DNA of 64,000 nucleotides from Evernia prunastri (GCA_003184365.1 NKYR01000139.1:31667-95666), one strand, 5' to 3'; positions 22,906 to 34,179 are shown, counted from the stretch's first letter. The notes: a model not told the origin generated them from the letters alone. Program-made: numbers and translations.

Positions 22906-23533
22906 ATGCACCTACTCATCTCCATAATTCTGGCTGGCGCGTCCCTTTCACTGGTCCAGGCGCAAAACGCTTCCACCATCCTACCTCAGTGCGCTGTAAG
23001 CCAGCTTTCCCCTCGGGCTTCTCATTGGGAGTCCACAACCAGCTCAGGACTGACCACTCAAAGCAACTCTGCACGCTTCAAGCCTTCAATGAAAGCAGCT
23101 GCACCGCCAGCAACCTCACCTGCGTGTGCAAGGACCCCACCTATGCCGCAGTGTTTGACAAGTGTGAGACACAAAGTTGCACCGCTGCTGAACAAGAAGG
23201 TAAATGGGTTCCTTTTCTGCGTTCATTAGGGCAGAGCTGATAGCGATGATGAAAGTCACCGACATATATGCTTTGAAAATTTGCGCCCAGGTTGGGGGAT
23301 TTGGGCACAACAATACTACCGCTTCCTCCACCGCTGCCTCATCCGCTGCGAGGGTCAGCGGGACTGCGACACCATCGGGGAACGTTAGCTTGATACGCAA
23401 CAGTACGATAATGTATAACGGCCCTTTCAATGGCACACCGTTGGCTTTTACTGGCGGGTCTGGGGTTGTTAAAGGATGTGGAGTGGTGGTGCTAGCAGGA
23501 CTCTTTCTTGGTGGAATGGTGGTAGCATTATGA
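22906..23533 (+). CDS. CFEM-domain secreted protein, probably GPI-anchored
   Basis: Three exons: 22906-22995, 23064-23199 and 23256-23533, giving 167 residues. A signal peptide (MHLLISIILAGASLSLVQA) is followed by a CFEM domain with eight cysteines in the family spacing, from LPQCAQLC through SSCTASNLTCVC, KCETQSC and KICAQVG. A Ser/Thr/Ala/Asn-rich linker with several N-glycosylation sequons follows. The C-terminus has a small-residue region and a hydrophobic tail (VVVLAGLFLGGMVVAL), as expected for GPI attachment. CFEM proteins act at the cell wall or outside the cell in heme uptake, adhesion or virulence-related sensing. At the position where heme-binding members carry Asp (C-x3-D-x2-C-x-C) this protein has Asn, so heme binding is doubtful. 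Confidence 0.88.
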
Positions 23534-24537
23534 AGAAAGACTCGAGTGATCAATAATGTGTCATGTCATGTTTAATATAGTTCGAAATCGGGTTTCTAAG
23601 ATAGATACACACGGATTATTTGCTTCGTTTTTCTACCTTGTTGTGGGAAGCCTTGCTTCCCCCAAAAGCTGGCTGTCATTGTTCCGTCTCCTACAACAAG
23701 ATGAAGATCTCAATCTCAGAATCTCACATATGTTCTACTGTTGCCTCTAAAGCGTTGAGCATCTGACACTGGCAAAGGCAAAGCTTTTGGTATGGAAAGC
23801 CCTCAAGACTCTACCTACCGAGCAAAATATTTTCTCTTCGGAGCAACACAGACCGTGCATGAGCGTTTCTTCCGGTACAATAAATATCCATTCCTTCTCA
23901 TCGACCTCCGTCGCTTCCAAGGCACAGCTCTTCTATGGCGACCTGAAAGCATGGTCATCGTTTCATACATCGGACTACTCTGAGTTGCAAGGAGCAGAGT
24001 CAGAAGGATTGAATACCCGCATCAGCGTCGAAAAGGTTGCTGAAAAGACATTATATTAAAAAGGAACACTATGACATGAACGCTTGAAAAAGAGGATCAA
24101 TAGAATGCGTATCTAAATGGAGGATTACTGAGTCTATACGGCTCAATGAAATTGAAAGTGTCCCAAAAAAGCGTTGGCTTATCACGTCGAAAAGAGCTGG
24201 CAAAGAACAGCATTAGTAATAAAGTAGGTACATTACTTAGTAAGGTATGGGGCGGATCTGGCATCTCGGCTTTGCCGGACGGATCTCCGGCAAATATTAA
24301 GCCGCATAGAGTACCCACTAGCTTCTACTAACATTCTAAGGCCAAGATCACGACAACAACATCTCTATAAATCAACATGGCATCCCCTCGCGTTGAATGT
24401 GCTCTCAGAATCGGATACGCAATTGCACCTGACTAGCTGGCTCTACCTTTAGAGAGGCAAAGTCTAAGGTAGCTTCACAGCATATACATCGCGAGACATC
24501 AAACGACAGCTGCAACGAGAAATCAACAGTAGTCACA
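23534..24537. other. Intergenic, 1 kb, no gene recognised
   Basis: Overlapping frames around 23787-24059 have no domain or signal. The segment around 24220-24250 has the recurrent GTAGGTA/TTACTTAG words. I see nothing that supports a gene. Confidence 0.55.
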
Positions 24538-25218
24538 ATGCGGATCCTCGTCCTTGGTGGCAGCGGCAGGACAGGCTCCCTCGCCATCGCCGAAGCCCTC
24601 GCTCGCAACCACACGGTCACGGCCATCGTCCGGCGCCCAGACGCCCTCGCCCCGCAGCCGAACCTCTCCATCATCACCGGCACGCCGCTCAACCGGGCCG
24701 ACGTCTCCAAAGCCTTCGCCTCCGCCCCGGGATCGGACCCCATCCGCGCCGTCCTCTCCGCGCTGAACACGGCCCGCACGAGCGACAACCCTTGGGCCAC
24801 GACCACCTCCCCGCCGACGCTGATGGCCGATTCCGCGCGCAACGCCCTGGCCGCGATGGCGGAGCACGGGGCGAAGAAGATGGTCGTGCTGGGCGCGAAC
24901 GGGGTCGGGAGCAGCAGGGCCAGCGCGGGCTGGTTCTTCAACTGGGTCGTCGACCATTCGAACCTGAAGGTCGCGTTTGACGACCACTGCGAGGTGCAGA
25001 GGCTGTTGGAGGCGGAGGCGGGGAGGGATGGGGATTTCAAGTGGGTCGATGTCCGGGCGACGGGGCTGAGCAATGGGGGGAGGAAGGAGGTGAAGGTGTT
25101 TGGGGAGGAGGGGAAGGGGGTCGGGTGGTTCGTTAGCAGGAAGAGCGTTGCTGCCTTCATGCTTGATGCCGTAGAGGGAAGCCGATGGGACGGGCAGACT
25201 CCTGTCATCTCTAATTGA
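24538..25218 (+). CDS. NAD(P)-binding Rossmann-fold protein (NmrA/atypical SDR type)
   Basis: This is a single-exon gene of 226 residues. The N-terminus has the glycine motif MRILVLGGSGRTGS with a following AIVRRPD segment, the pattern of NAD(P)H-binding atypical SDRs (PF13460). VLSALNTAR and KKMVVLGANGVGSS correspond to the later beta strands, and VDVRATGLSNG to the substrate-side loop. Members include flavin or biliverdin reductase-like and anthrone oxidase-like enzymes; the substrate cannot be read from sequence. The coding region is clearly GC-richer than its flanks, with third positions nearly all G or C through the middle. The stop codon lies in the first copy of a 19-bp tandem duplication. 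There is no neighbour suggesting a pathway. Confidence 0.8.
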   Translation: MRILVLGGSGRTGSLAIAEALARNHTVTAIVRRPDALAPQPNLSIITGTPLNRADVSKAFASAPGSDPIRAVLSALNTARTSDNPWATTTSPPTLMADSARNALAAMAEHGAKKMVVLGANGVGSSRASAGWFFNWVVDHSNLKVAFDDHCEVQRLLEAEAGRDGDFKWVDVRATGLSNGGRKEVKVFGEEGKGVGWFVSRKSVAAFMLDAVEGSRWDGQTPVISN

Positions 25219-25238
25219 TCCTGTCATCTCTAATTGAT
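25201..25238. repeat. 19-bp perfect tandem duplication across a stop codon
   Basis: The unit starting CCTGTCATCTCTAATTGAT occurs at 25201-25219 and again at 25220-25238 with no mismatch. The TGA of the upstream gene is in the first copy, so the second copy is untranslated and the protein is unaffected. Confidence 0.97.
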
Positions 25239-25752
25239 CCACTTTCACGGTTCTACCTGTGCCCGAAGACGCTTTTACATAGCGTATTCCCATTCACCCT
25301 CGCCAAGGCTCTCGTCGCCGGCTCTTTCTTTTCGATGTCGGCGCGCGGCCTTTCATGCGGTAGGTACGTTCCAGCTTCGGCCGCGCCGACAAGCTGGGCT
25401 GGAAACTGGGACGGGGGGAGAGGGATCCAGCAAGACGGGAGAAAGGATAGCGTGGAGGAGTTGGGGAGCTCGGCTGAGTCGTCGAGTCGATGTGGATGAA
25501 GGCGAACAAGCACGAGACTAGTAGGCTCTGACAGCTGAGAAAAGGGTCGTGGCCGATGCTGGTTTCTTGTTCGGCTGAGTTGAATGAATAACGATCATGG
25601 CATGGTAAGCAGTCTTGACCGATATGTGTTTTTTTGTTTCTATATACGGTCTGGTAGTTGAATATGTACGAAATATAGTTTGACCGAAAGCTTTGGCATC
25701 AATTCATCCATCCATAACATCACTTCCCATTGGTCTATACTAGCGCAGATGC
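25239..25752. other. Intergenic between convergent genes
   Basis: About 510 bp lie between the NAD(P)-binding protein and the esterase stop. The small frames at 25215-25521 on both strands overlap each other and have no recognisable content. Confidence 0.55.
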
Positions 25753-27541
25753 TCAAATATATAGCTCTTTCTGCCACCAGTTGCACCGAGCATTGGCGGC
25801 GGGATCCATAATCTCAGTAATACTTGTTGCATTGAGATCGATGATTTTAGTCGCATTGCTATAGATAGGGAACATCGGAAGCGATGGTCCACTGGGCCGG
25901 CCATTTGTGACGAAGCTGGTAATGTACTCTTGCAGCGCGACAGCGATGGGGTCACTGACCACAGAGCCACTGGGACCATTAAAGAACGTATAAGCGACAT
26001 CTTGCCCATGAAGGGCGGGGGGTACGCTGAACTGGTATGCGTATGTTTGATTGCCGAAGGCTTTGTCAAGATAAAAGGTATTGCAACTTGATGAATTAGC
26101 CTCGAGCGTCTTCTAATCAGGTCTTCTCACTTACGTGAACGTGGATTCCGACAATGCCAAGACAACTCTACCAGTCTCGTCGGAGTAGCCAGTAGTGCCC
26201 AAGGTGCCAAGCATGGTGGGTGGATAAAGCACGTCCTCAATATATTTCGCTACATCCGTGTTAATGGCAGGGAAAGCGCCCAAGAGAAAGATATTGAAGG
26301 AACTATCGTTGGTTATGGCAGGATCAGTGAACTCGAGGCCCTCATCAGCGTTATGGCCCAGCATGAGAGTAAGGCTGTGGTCGTAGGAGCCCTGCAAAAG
26401 CAATTTCCCTGGAAGCGCTGGGGCGAACAAGCCATCTACTACAGGGCCATACGTATATTCTCCGTACGTTGAGTTGACCACTTGCATGATGTTGGCCTTG
26501 ATCAAGGCGCTTGACGGAAGTTGCCTAGCTTCTTCTATCGAACCGACGTTCAGCAAGGAGAGAAATGCATCAAATGTAGTCTCTTGCTGAAGATTACTTG
26601 GAGTATTTGGAAAAGCAGGCGATTGTAATACAGCCTGTTGGAAGGGTGCGGGACCCTTGAGGCCGCCGAACGCGGTGATTTGGTGCATAATAGAGCCAGC
26701 TCCAGCAGACTCGCCAACCACGGTGACTCGGTTCGGGTCACCGCCGAATGTATGGATGTTGTCTTGGACCCACTCGAGAGCAAGACGCTGGTCGTACAAG
26801 CCAGCGTTAGCTGTTCCATCACTTTGAAGTGTTGGACCTGCAAGCCATCCAAAGGCTCCCAGACGATAATTCAAAGAGACGAAGATGGTTCCCTGAGAGG
26901 TATTGACCTGGCTCGCCTGTATTAAGCCTGCGGGGTTGTATGAGCTCTTGTCCCCTGCAGTGTAACCCCCGCCATAGATCCACACCAGGACCGGGGCGCC
27001 GGAGGTGAGGTTTGTGCTATTTGAAGCCGATTTCAAGATGCTTTGAGGTACAACAACATCTAGGAAGAGACAGTCTTCCGTTGTCCGAGGATCCAGAGAG
27101 AGAGCGGAACCGGATACGTTCGCTAGGCCGCCCACGGTTGCTGATAGATTGAATGGCTTTCCGTCCAGATAATCTGGAATGAACACAGCGGCAATCAGCT
27201 CCCAAGCAGGATCTACCTGGGGACATATTCTTCCCACGCTACCGTCATCCACTGTTGCATTCCTGCCCTGCGGAGGGAGAGGCCCGCGAAATCGCAGATC
27301 GCCTACGGGAGGCTGCGCATATCTGATATTGGAGAAGTTGTAGAAGCCCCCAGTAGACTGTATCAATTAGCCCATATGGAGGACAGGAGTGAGAGTATGG
27401 ACGAACATTGAAGAATGAAGCTTGGTGGAGCTCGTAGCCAAGATCAACAATTGGCAATGCGGGTGAATTCTGGGATAGAGCGAGTCTAGAGAAAAGGAGG
27501 GCAGGGCCGGCAAGAGCGATTTTCCGATTTTTCCGCAACAT
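25753..27541 (-). CDS. Secreted type-B carboxylesterase/lipase (alpha/beta hydrolase)
   Basis: Three exons on the minus strand: 27541-27407, 27357-26135 and 26086-25753, giving 563 residues, the normal length of fungal type-B lipases. A basic, hydrophobic N-terminus ending near ALSQNSP looks like a signal peptide; an in-frame ATG nine codons upstream is an alternative start. The oxyanion-hole motif WIYGGGY, the nucleophile GESAGAG (Ser about 262), the acid NADEGLEF (Glu about 384) and the catalytic His in PALHGQDVAY are all present. The EDCLFLDVVVP segment is the second family signature. Several N-x-S/T sequons fit secretion. The likely role is hydrolysis of esters or lipids outside the cell. 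The first donor is GTTCGT, unusual but seen once more in this window. Confidence 0.9.
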
Positions 27542-29581
27542 GACAAGTCGTCTACCCTTTTGCAGCATGGGAGGCCTCCCGAGGGAGAAGACGTGCCTTC
27601 TTTATATGGGTAAGCCATGTTGCCGATCAAGTCGAAGAGCATCCACGTTAGCATGGAATGGCCTTGATGACCGAGTGATAAAACGAATAATAAACGAGTA
27701 TTAAAAGCCAGCCGGGAAATCAACCGGAAAAATCTCTCTTTGCGAAGTGCACTCCGTGGTAAGTTAGTTGATAATATTACCAAGGTGTCTCGGATGCATT
27801 TCAGTGGCCTACCTGACAGCTACCTTACATTAGCTTACGGCACTTTTATCTTACCAGCAACACCGACCCCGCAAAATGACGGGTACTAGCCAGTCTTTAG
27901 ATTGCGAGGCCGAGGATTGCTACTCCACTCGGCCTCGGTTCCTTCATATTCTGCTTCTCAGAAGGATTCTCATTTACCCGACTACCTACCTACCTTAGGC
28001 ATGTCACCTTTATCAGTCTCACAGGTGCGCTTGCAGTCAACGGTGATCCGTCGTACCCTTTGTCGCCGATAAAGATTCAATAAGAGAGGCTAGGGATGGT
28101 GACTGAATGAACCATGCCATGAGACACGATATGATGGACTGACTAATCGCTTCATAGTCGTGGAAATAGAGCACTGCACTGCACTGTTGCTAAAAAGACA
28201 GCTTAGGCGAACGCGGAAGGTCGATAAGGTACGTCTTGATCCTGTCCTGTAGGTCGTCATTTGCGGTACTTGAAATATTATTATTATCATCGTAATCCTG
28301 CTTGTACTTTTGCATGGGAAAGGATGAAATTCGCTTCCCCGCTGATTGATTTCCCGTTGGCCTGCTAGTGCGCTGGAACGAGCATGCCATGTCGACACGA
28401 GTAATCTCACTCTGTCGACCAGCCCATTTGAGAAGACATTCTCTATGGCATCGCAGAGACTATTTTTTGTAGACTTCAAATCAGTTGCAAGATTTCTTCT
28501 TCACTGGAGCTCTCGTTGAAAGAAAACGAAGAGTCGTGGTTTTGGCGCCAGCGGGAACTACATCCTGGGTACATTTACCTTACCTTAAGGTACTTAAGGT
28601 ACTGTGGAGAAAGTCAATTAAAACTCCGAAGGCTGGAGCGAAGCAGTTAAACTCAAAGCACCTCCTTGAAATCATCACGGCCCTGACGTAAATTAGAGTA
28701 CCATACGTATCGCATGTCATCACGTCATCATGCCTCTATGCTGTCATTGGGAATTCTAGAAGATCATTCAAAGCGACAACTCATGAGTAAGTACGAGTAT
28801 GCACCAACAATAATGGAAAATGGCTTGCACGAAACATCTACTTAATACCATACTCGTCAATGCTTTTCCCCAGCACTTAGTAGTAAAGGGGCACCCCGCA
28901 AAGGAAGATGGCCATCTTGAACATGCTTGATCCACCATTGGCCCGACTTCTTCTGATGTCATCTTCCAGCAATGTTGCTGCAATTCAAGCGCTGTGGGAG
29001 AAATCCTAGGACCGCCTCAGAGTGTTTGGCCAGTGCAGATCCTCCATCTAACCCTGTTTGTTGACCTTGATCTTCTCGAACGGAAAAATGGATATACCGA
29101 TATGACTGCCCAGATGCCAAGCTCGGCTCGGCTACGGGCAAGGATAAAATGGTGGTTCAAGGTATTGTTCTTGAGCGTGAAAGACATCTTGCCATCTCAT
29201 ACCTGCGCACCCTTCTTCCATGCAGCCTTCCCCGCGCATATGCACCTGCACACATCGGTTCTGTATCTTCCATCATCAGAGCAGTAGTATCTGCAAGCTG
29301 AGAAAGATTTACGCAAGAGATAGATCTAGCAATCACAAGGTGTTATGTATCGACTTCTCAATCGATTACTCGCTATCTCTCCCAAACAATGGCATAAATA
29401 CACGCACTATTACCGTTTTGCTTGCCGATCATGTCCTCATGAATTCCTCACGCGCGCAATTCCTTACCTGATCTTCTTGCATATATCCGAACCCTGCATC
29501 TGCATCCAGATGCAGGTGCCCACCACATCTGAATGCGTAGTCGATGCGGGGCTCGGATACACATTCCTCGAGACGCAGATG
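27542..29581. other. Gene-poor stretch, 2 kb
   Basis: Only the esterase promoter is expected here. The recurrent TACCT word occurs at 27978-27993 (CTACCTACCTACC) and as CTTACCTTAAGGTACTTAAGG at 28570-28590. Frames such as 28090-28479 and 28994-29287 have no recognisable domain. The last 200 bp could be more decayed polyketide synthase sequence, but I could not align it. Confidence 0.5.
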
Positions 29582-30598
29582 CATCTCCGGGATCGGGAGT
29601 AGCGTCACCAACGTCTGTGTCGGAGACCGCGTGTGTGCTTCGGGGCGTGAGACCTTCTCAACCACGCTCAAATGGAAGCACACAATGCTATCAAAATAGC
29701 AGATTATTTGACATTTACAGATGGAGCATCGATTTCGGCAGTCTTCTGTACAGCATACTACTCTCTACTTACCGTTGCGCGTCTCCAGCGAGGAGAAATC
29801 GTTCTTATCCATGCTGCGGCAGGGTGGGTCAGGCAGCAATCATGAGTGCACAGACGGTTGGCGCTGAATTATATGCTACCCTGGGAAGTGAGGCGAAGAA
29901 AAGAGCATCTGATCGCCGTCTATGGACTGCGCGGTGATCGAATCTTTTCGAGTCGAACTTCAAACTTCGATCAACAAGTACACGAAGTAAATAATGGGAC
30001 GGAAATCGTTGTCGTCCTGAATATTCTTGACGGAGAGCTCTTGAGTATTAGCTGGGAGAGCCTTGCGAAATTTGGCCGCTTTGTAGAAATTCGCGAAAGG
30101 AACTTTGACCGAAATAGCCGTCTTGACATGACGAGTTACTTCAAATCCGTCATCTTTGCTTTCATTGATTTGAAGATGCTTCGAGAGAAGAGATCAACGT
30201 TGATACAGAGCCTGTCGATAGAAGTGATGAATCTTTTTCGTTGCGGAAAGTAAGAGACCGTAACGTCTCTGACAGTCTTCTCAATCGAAGCCCTTAAATC
30301 GGCGTTATATGGATTTCAGAGTGGTAAGACAACGGAAAAGATCGTCATTGAGCCTCCATCTAGTCAGAAAGTAATGGTAAATTTGACGAGCCCGCGGAGA
30401 AACAGGAAGAGACTTACGCTATCTCAAGTTATGTTCAATGTCGCTGGACATGCTTCGACACGCTCCGATGCCATGTATCTCATTCAGGCGGTGTTGGTGG
30501 CCTTGGAAGGAACACGACCAAATTTCCTGGTCGAGGAATATAGCTCCACCGGGTGTGAACATTTCCGTACTACAATGTGACGTACCGACGCTCCGTCT
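29582..30598 (+). pseudogene. Relic of a highly reducing polyketide synthase (enoyl-reductase and ketoreductase fragments)
   Basis: No continuous frame exists, but consecutive blocks in changing frames follow PKS order. ISGIGSSVTNVCVGDRVCA at 29582 on matches the front of an enoyl-reductase domain. LQRGEIVLIHAAAG near 29788 is its cofactor-binding segment. DRIFSSRTSNFDQQV and GELLSISWESLAKFGRFVEI (29930-30095), then DMTSYFKSVIFAFIDLKML, continue the domain. FQSGKTTEKIVIEP near 30320 is its end. YLISGGVGGLGR, spanning a frame change near 30480, is the ketoreductase nucleotide site, followed by GVNISVLQCDV at 30553. At least four frameshifts or stops interrupt the copy, and no ketosynthase or acyltransferase region is seen. 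It is a truncated, dead fragment rather than a working gene. Confidence 0.85.
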
Positions 30599-31539
30599 TC
30601 TGCTATGTTCTGCATACCCGATTAGGTTTGTAGAGACGTGTTGAATAGCAGTCCACAGGCCTGATAGATAATGCTCTGAGGAGTAGAATTTATGAAGGAT
30701 GCAAACATGGAGTAGTAGTCATTGCCAAGCCACTAGTAGTATAGGGCTGATCATAGTCCAGAGGCTCAGGTAGGTACCTAGGGCTAGGGCCTGGCGAATG
30801 TTCGATGAGAGACAAAACAAAGCTACACAAAAATGTGGGTATTGACCAATGAGCATCTACATAAAGTCACTGGAGACTCTGCACTGCGAACCAACCGACA
30901 CCAGATCGTGGGTCATAGTAAATCGGGTGGCTTCGGGCCCACATCTGAGCCTCCTCGGTGCCTCAAAGTCACATATGCCCTGCAGTGGTGGTGAATGCTC
31001 CAAGCCAATAGCCATTAGCGATCAACTCGATCCACATAATCCGATCATTCTGCATTGCTTTCACCAATCAGAGATAAGACTCATCGAGCGATACCCGCTT
31101 TGTTTCTGTCTTGATAGACTCTTCTGCTCCTTCTTTTCGGGACTACCATCACACGAATCCACTCTGCGAGTCCAAGAGGCGCGCTTGCAGTCAAGCCAAA
31201 AATCTCATACTCTTTATCTAGATAGTGCTACCGTCGAACTACTTCGAGAGTCAAGGCGGGCCCAAAGGCAGCCAGACGCTCCCAGCTATCGAAAAATGCG
31301 CGCATGCAAGTCTGCTAGTGACGGTGCCGAAGCGCACTGCTCGTTTTCACGGTTATTGGCCTTCCAATGGTAACCCTCCTGATGAGCCTCCTCAACATGC
31401 AGGTACATACGCCTGAGGCTGAAAGCTAGCAAATGTCAAAGCCCCGCTCGACGGCGCAGTGGAGATTATGGGTCCAGTTTGTGGTCGAGGTGCGCCTCTA
31501 CCATCACGCTGGAACTCAAAGCTGCTATAAGTAGAGGCT
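30599..31539. other. Gene-poor stretch between two broken genes
   Basis: About 940 bp without a supportable gene. The frame at 30849-31373 is 174 codons long but has no domain, signal or compositional sign of coding. The TAGGTACC word recurs at 30771-30780. Confidence 0.5.
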
Positions 31540-32145
31540 GTTGCTCATCCTTTCGGTCGCCCTCGACACGGCAGCGCTGGACTCCTCGCCGTTTTCAATC
31601 CGTCCTCTACACGGCCCCATATACGTACCCGCAAGTTCTCTTGATCATCGGATCTTACAAGAACCTGACTTGGTCGGACAACCCTGACGACACTGTCACT
31701 TTCGACGCTGGGACAGCGAGGACATACGATACAAGCGACGCTCATGTCATCGAAACCATTACGGTCGATGACAAGCCTGCGGCTGCCCCGTACGAAGAAA
31801 TCCGCACCGTGGCACCATTAGACCATCCCTGCATACAAAGTCAGCCTTTACGCCGCCTATGATGGTGTAACGGCGACCCCCATCTGCAACGGTGCAGCCT
31901 CAGCCTTCAACCTCACCAATAATTTCAGCGCAATGAATGTAATGACAGCAACAGCAGTGCTCCACTCGCTGCATATGGCCGATGTGCAGACCGTGAGGGT
32001 CTTTTTGGGCAACCAGAACTTCACATCTTGGAACGCCATTGAGCCGACGAGGGCAATAGGATCAGGCTCAGGCTCAACTCCAGCAGCATTCACAGGTGGC
32101 GTCGGGGCGTGTGGACATCATGTTCGCGCTGTGCCGCGAAATTGA
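31540..32145 (+). pseudogene. Broken gene for a secreted, Ser/Gly-tailed protein of unknown family
   Basis: Three frame blocks read as one protein if frame changes are allowed: GSAGLLAVFNPSST near 31565-31605, then VLLIIGSYKNLTWSDNPDD through KPAAAPYEEIRTVAP (31630-31820), then IPAYKVSLYAAYDGV to the TGA at 32143-32145. The last block includes several N-glycosylation sequons (FNLTNNFSA, NQNFTSW) and a GSGSGSTPAAFTGG stretch that looks like the linker of a surface protein. No start with a signal peptide is joined to it. Frames change near 31610 and near 31830 without convincing splice sites, so it is probably inactivated. Alternatively it is an intron-containing gene I failed to splice. I do not recognise the family. 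Confidence 0.5.
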
Positions 32146-33018
32146 CCTGAGCCATGTTGGAGGTGTGCGAGGTATATTGCGAGGTATATAGAGGTGATTG
32201 ATTGTGCCAATCGGCGGGGACGAATACTAATGCGTGCGGCTTCCACGCGGATCCTGCACAACAGTGAGCAACGCCACAGAGAGTGATTATGGATCATGGG
32301 TATTGTGTAGAAGGCAATATGAAGCTGGATAAATCACTCAATGAACTCGAGAGCTGTCAGACTTGGAATGGAATCATTCATTCACACAGGCAGGCTGGGA
32401 TTGCCTGTTGAAGCAGCAGAAAGTCGTGCAGGAAGACTAAGTAAGGTAATTAAATAGGTAGTAAGGTATTATTTATCGAAGGGTGGTTTAATAAATAATT
32501 GATCATCCTGCGGCCTGAGCTCGGCGCTTTTTTATTACTCTCTACCTTTGAGCTGCGGCCTTATCAGACAAAGGAGGCGCGATATAATCTGCCGCATCCC
32601 TGTCGTGCCTTAGTGTCCTTCACACGCTTGATGTTTTTACCCGTACCGTAACCGTAACGAGGCTACGCTGGGCGCCGATCGAAGCTTGTTTTTCTTCTCT
32701 GTCCAACGCAAAAGAGAGGGGTTGTTGCAATTTGTTTGAATTCGCCGATATGAGTGAGAGAGGCATCTGACTGATGCATTTTGCGAATGGGATCAATCTA
32801 CCTAATACCTTACCTCGATTACGCACCGAAGCGAAAGGCTTATTAAACCAAAGGAGGCAATTGAGGCCACATTGAGGGCCATATTGAGGGAATTCTCAGC
32901 ATTCTGTTTGCTCGGAAGGTAGAAGCCGAGCTTCGGAAATAACCATATGTATGGGCTGTCTCTTTCTGGTTGAGAAGGGGACCAGTAGAGCCATAGTCAG
33001 TTAATAGCAGCTATCGGT

Positions 33019-33048
33019 TTGTCTATCTATCTATCTATCTATCTATCT
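33019..33048. repeat. CTAT tetranucleotide microsatellite
   Basis: About seven uninterrupted copies of CTAT follow TTTGT. The run is in non-coding DNA. Confidence 0.9.
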
Positions 33049-33521
33049 ACACTTTACATAAGTAGGCTCCATTGAAGCTATTCAGTAGTATGGGGTATGA
33101 CGTTGATTCGAATCACTGATCGAACTGGAACCCGTGTACCTACCTAAAGTAATTTTGGTGGTGCATACCGTGCATTGGTGGGACTGGGCTGCTGCTCTCG
33201 GTCTTGTTTTGAGCGGGATTATTTAGTACCCCGCAGGCCCGAATACGTTGATGATTATATATTACAAGCATTGAAAAGACGAGGTAAGTGCATGCACCTT
33301 GTAACACAGTAATCGATATCATTCACTAGGTATTACTTCACATGACGAGTCAATTGATTTGAATAATAATATAGACAATAATAAATGATGATGATAATAA
33401 CAGTAATAATCATTAATATTATAGTAATCATCGTCATCATCATAATAATAAATCATCAAGTACATACCACGGGGAAAAAAATGGAAATTGGATGAAAATT
33501 TGTGCCAGCCCACACCAACAG

Positions 33522-33560
33522 CCTGTGAGCCTGTGGGGCCTGTGGGCCTGTGAGCCTGTG
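33522..33560. repeat. Short degenerate GCCTGTG tandem array
   Basis: The units GCCTGTGA, GCCTGTGGG, GCCTGTGGG, GCCTGTGA and GCCTGTGAA follow one another with one- or two-base differences. Confidence 0.8.
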
Positions 33561-33842
33561 AAGCTTGATAGCTTACTTGTGTAAAATTGGGCTTGTATCG
33601 TCTGAGGTTGACTGGGTAACATTAGCCGTAATGCGTAATGTAAGAAAGCGAATTGATTGCACATCCTTGTCAGCCCCAATTCCCGCCCAATCCCGACGAG
33701 TTGTTTTGCTAAGTGAATACGCAGAAAAATGCCAGAGAACTGCAGCCAAGTGAGGCATTAATTATTCCACTTTTAAAGTTGAATGAAATATTCTAATATT
33801 TCCGCGCCAATTTGACGGGTTTTTTAAAAAGGAAGAAGGGGT

Positions 33843-34179
33843 GAAAAAAAAAAAAAAAGAAAAAAAAAAAACAACTCAAGTCGGGGTCCCGCCGGGAGGG
33901 GGGTAGAAAAGTCTTGTGAATTGGCGAATCAGAAAGCGTTGTTATTTAAGCTAGCTGATTGTGAGACAGTAAATTATAAGAGCTCTTGCCCGCAGCCCAT
34001 CTCGCCTCCAAACCTTCCTACATCACCTCTCCACTCTCCACTCCGTTTGCTTTCTTTCCTTTCCTTTTCACTTCCTTCTTCCTCTTCCCTCCACCACCTC
34101 CCCTCAAATCTCCTACCGAGGTGTCATCACCACCCCAACAGTTTGTTATTGCAGTATCCTACAATCCTAGAAGCTGCCA
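33843..34179 (+). promoter_or_regulatory. H+-ATPase core promoter/leader with poly-A and long pyrimidine tract
   Basis: An A-rich run of about 28 bases with one G (33844-33871) lies 310 bp upstream of the start codon. From about 34005 to 34125 the + strand is almost all C and T, interrupted by few purines. Such CT-rich blocks just upstream of the start are a known feature of strongly expressed filamentous fungal genes. A TTATTTAAG element at 33942-33950 could serve as a TATA box. Confidence 0.55.

Larger units (their letters stand above)
32146..33840. other. Gene-poor, AT-rich stretch with simple repeats
   Basis: No gene is recognised. It contains a perfect CTAT tetranucleotide run (33019-33048), an ATA/ATG/ATC-rich trinucleotide block (33358-33455) and a degenerate GCCTGTG-unit array (33522-33560). 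It probably includes distal promoter DNA of the H+-ATPase gene. Confidence 0.55.

Noticed and set aside
24405..25293. Long minus-strand frames (up to 267 codons) opposite the NAD(P)-binding gene
   Set aside because: High GC suppresses stops on the opposite strand; the + strand frame has real Rossmann motifs while these have none.
30849..31373. 174-codon + strand frame between the two broken genes
   Set aside because: No signal peptide, domain, splice structure or codon bias; neighbours are pseudogenes.
33095..33130. GATTCGAATC-like sequence as a possible tRNA T-arm
   Set aside because: No acceptor, D-arm or anticodon stem can be placed around it; I found no tRNA in the window.
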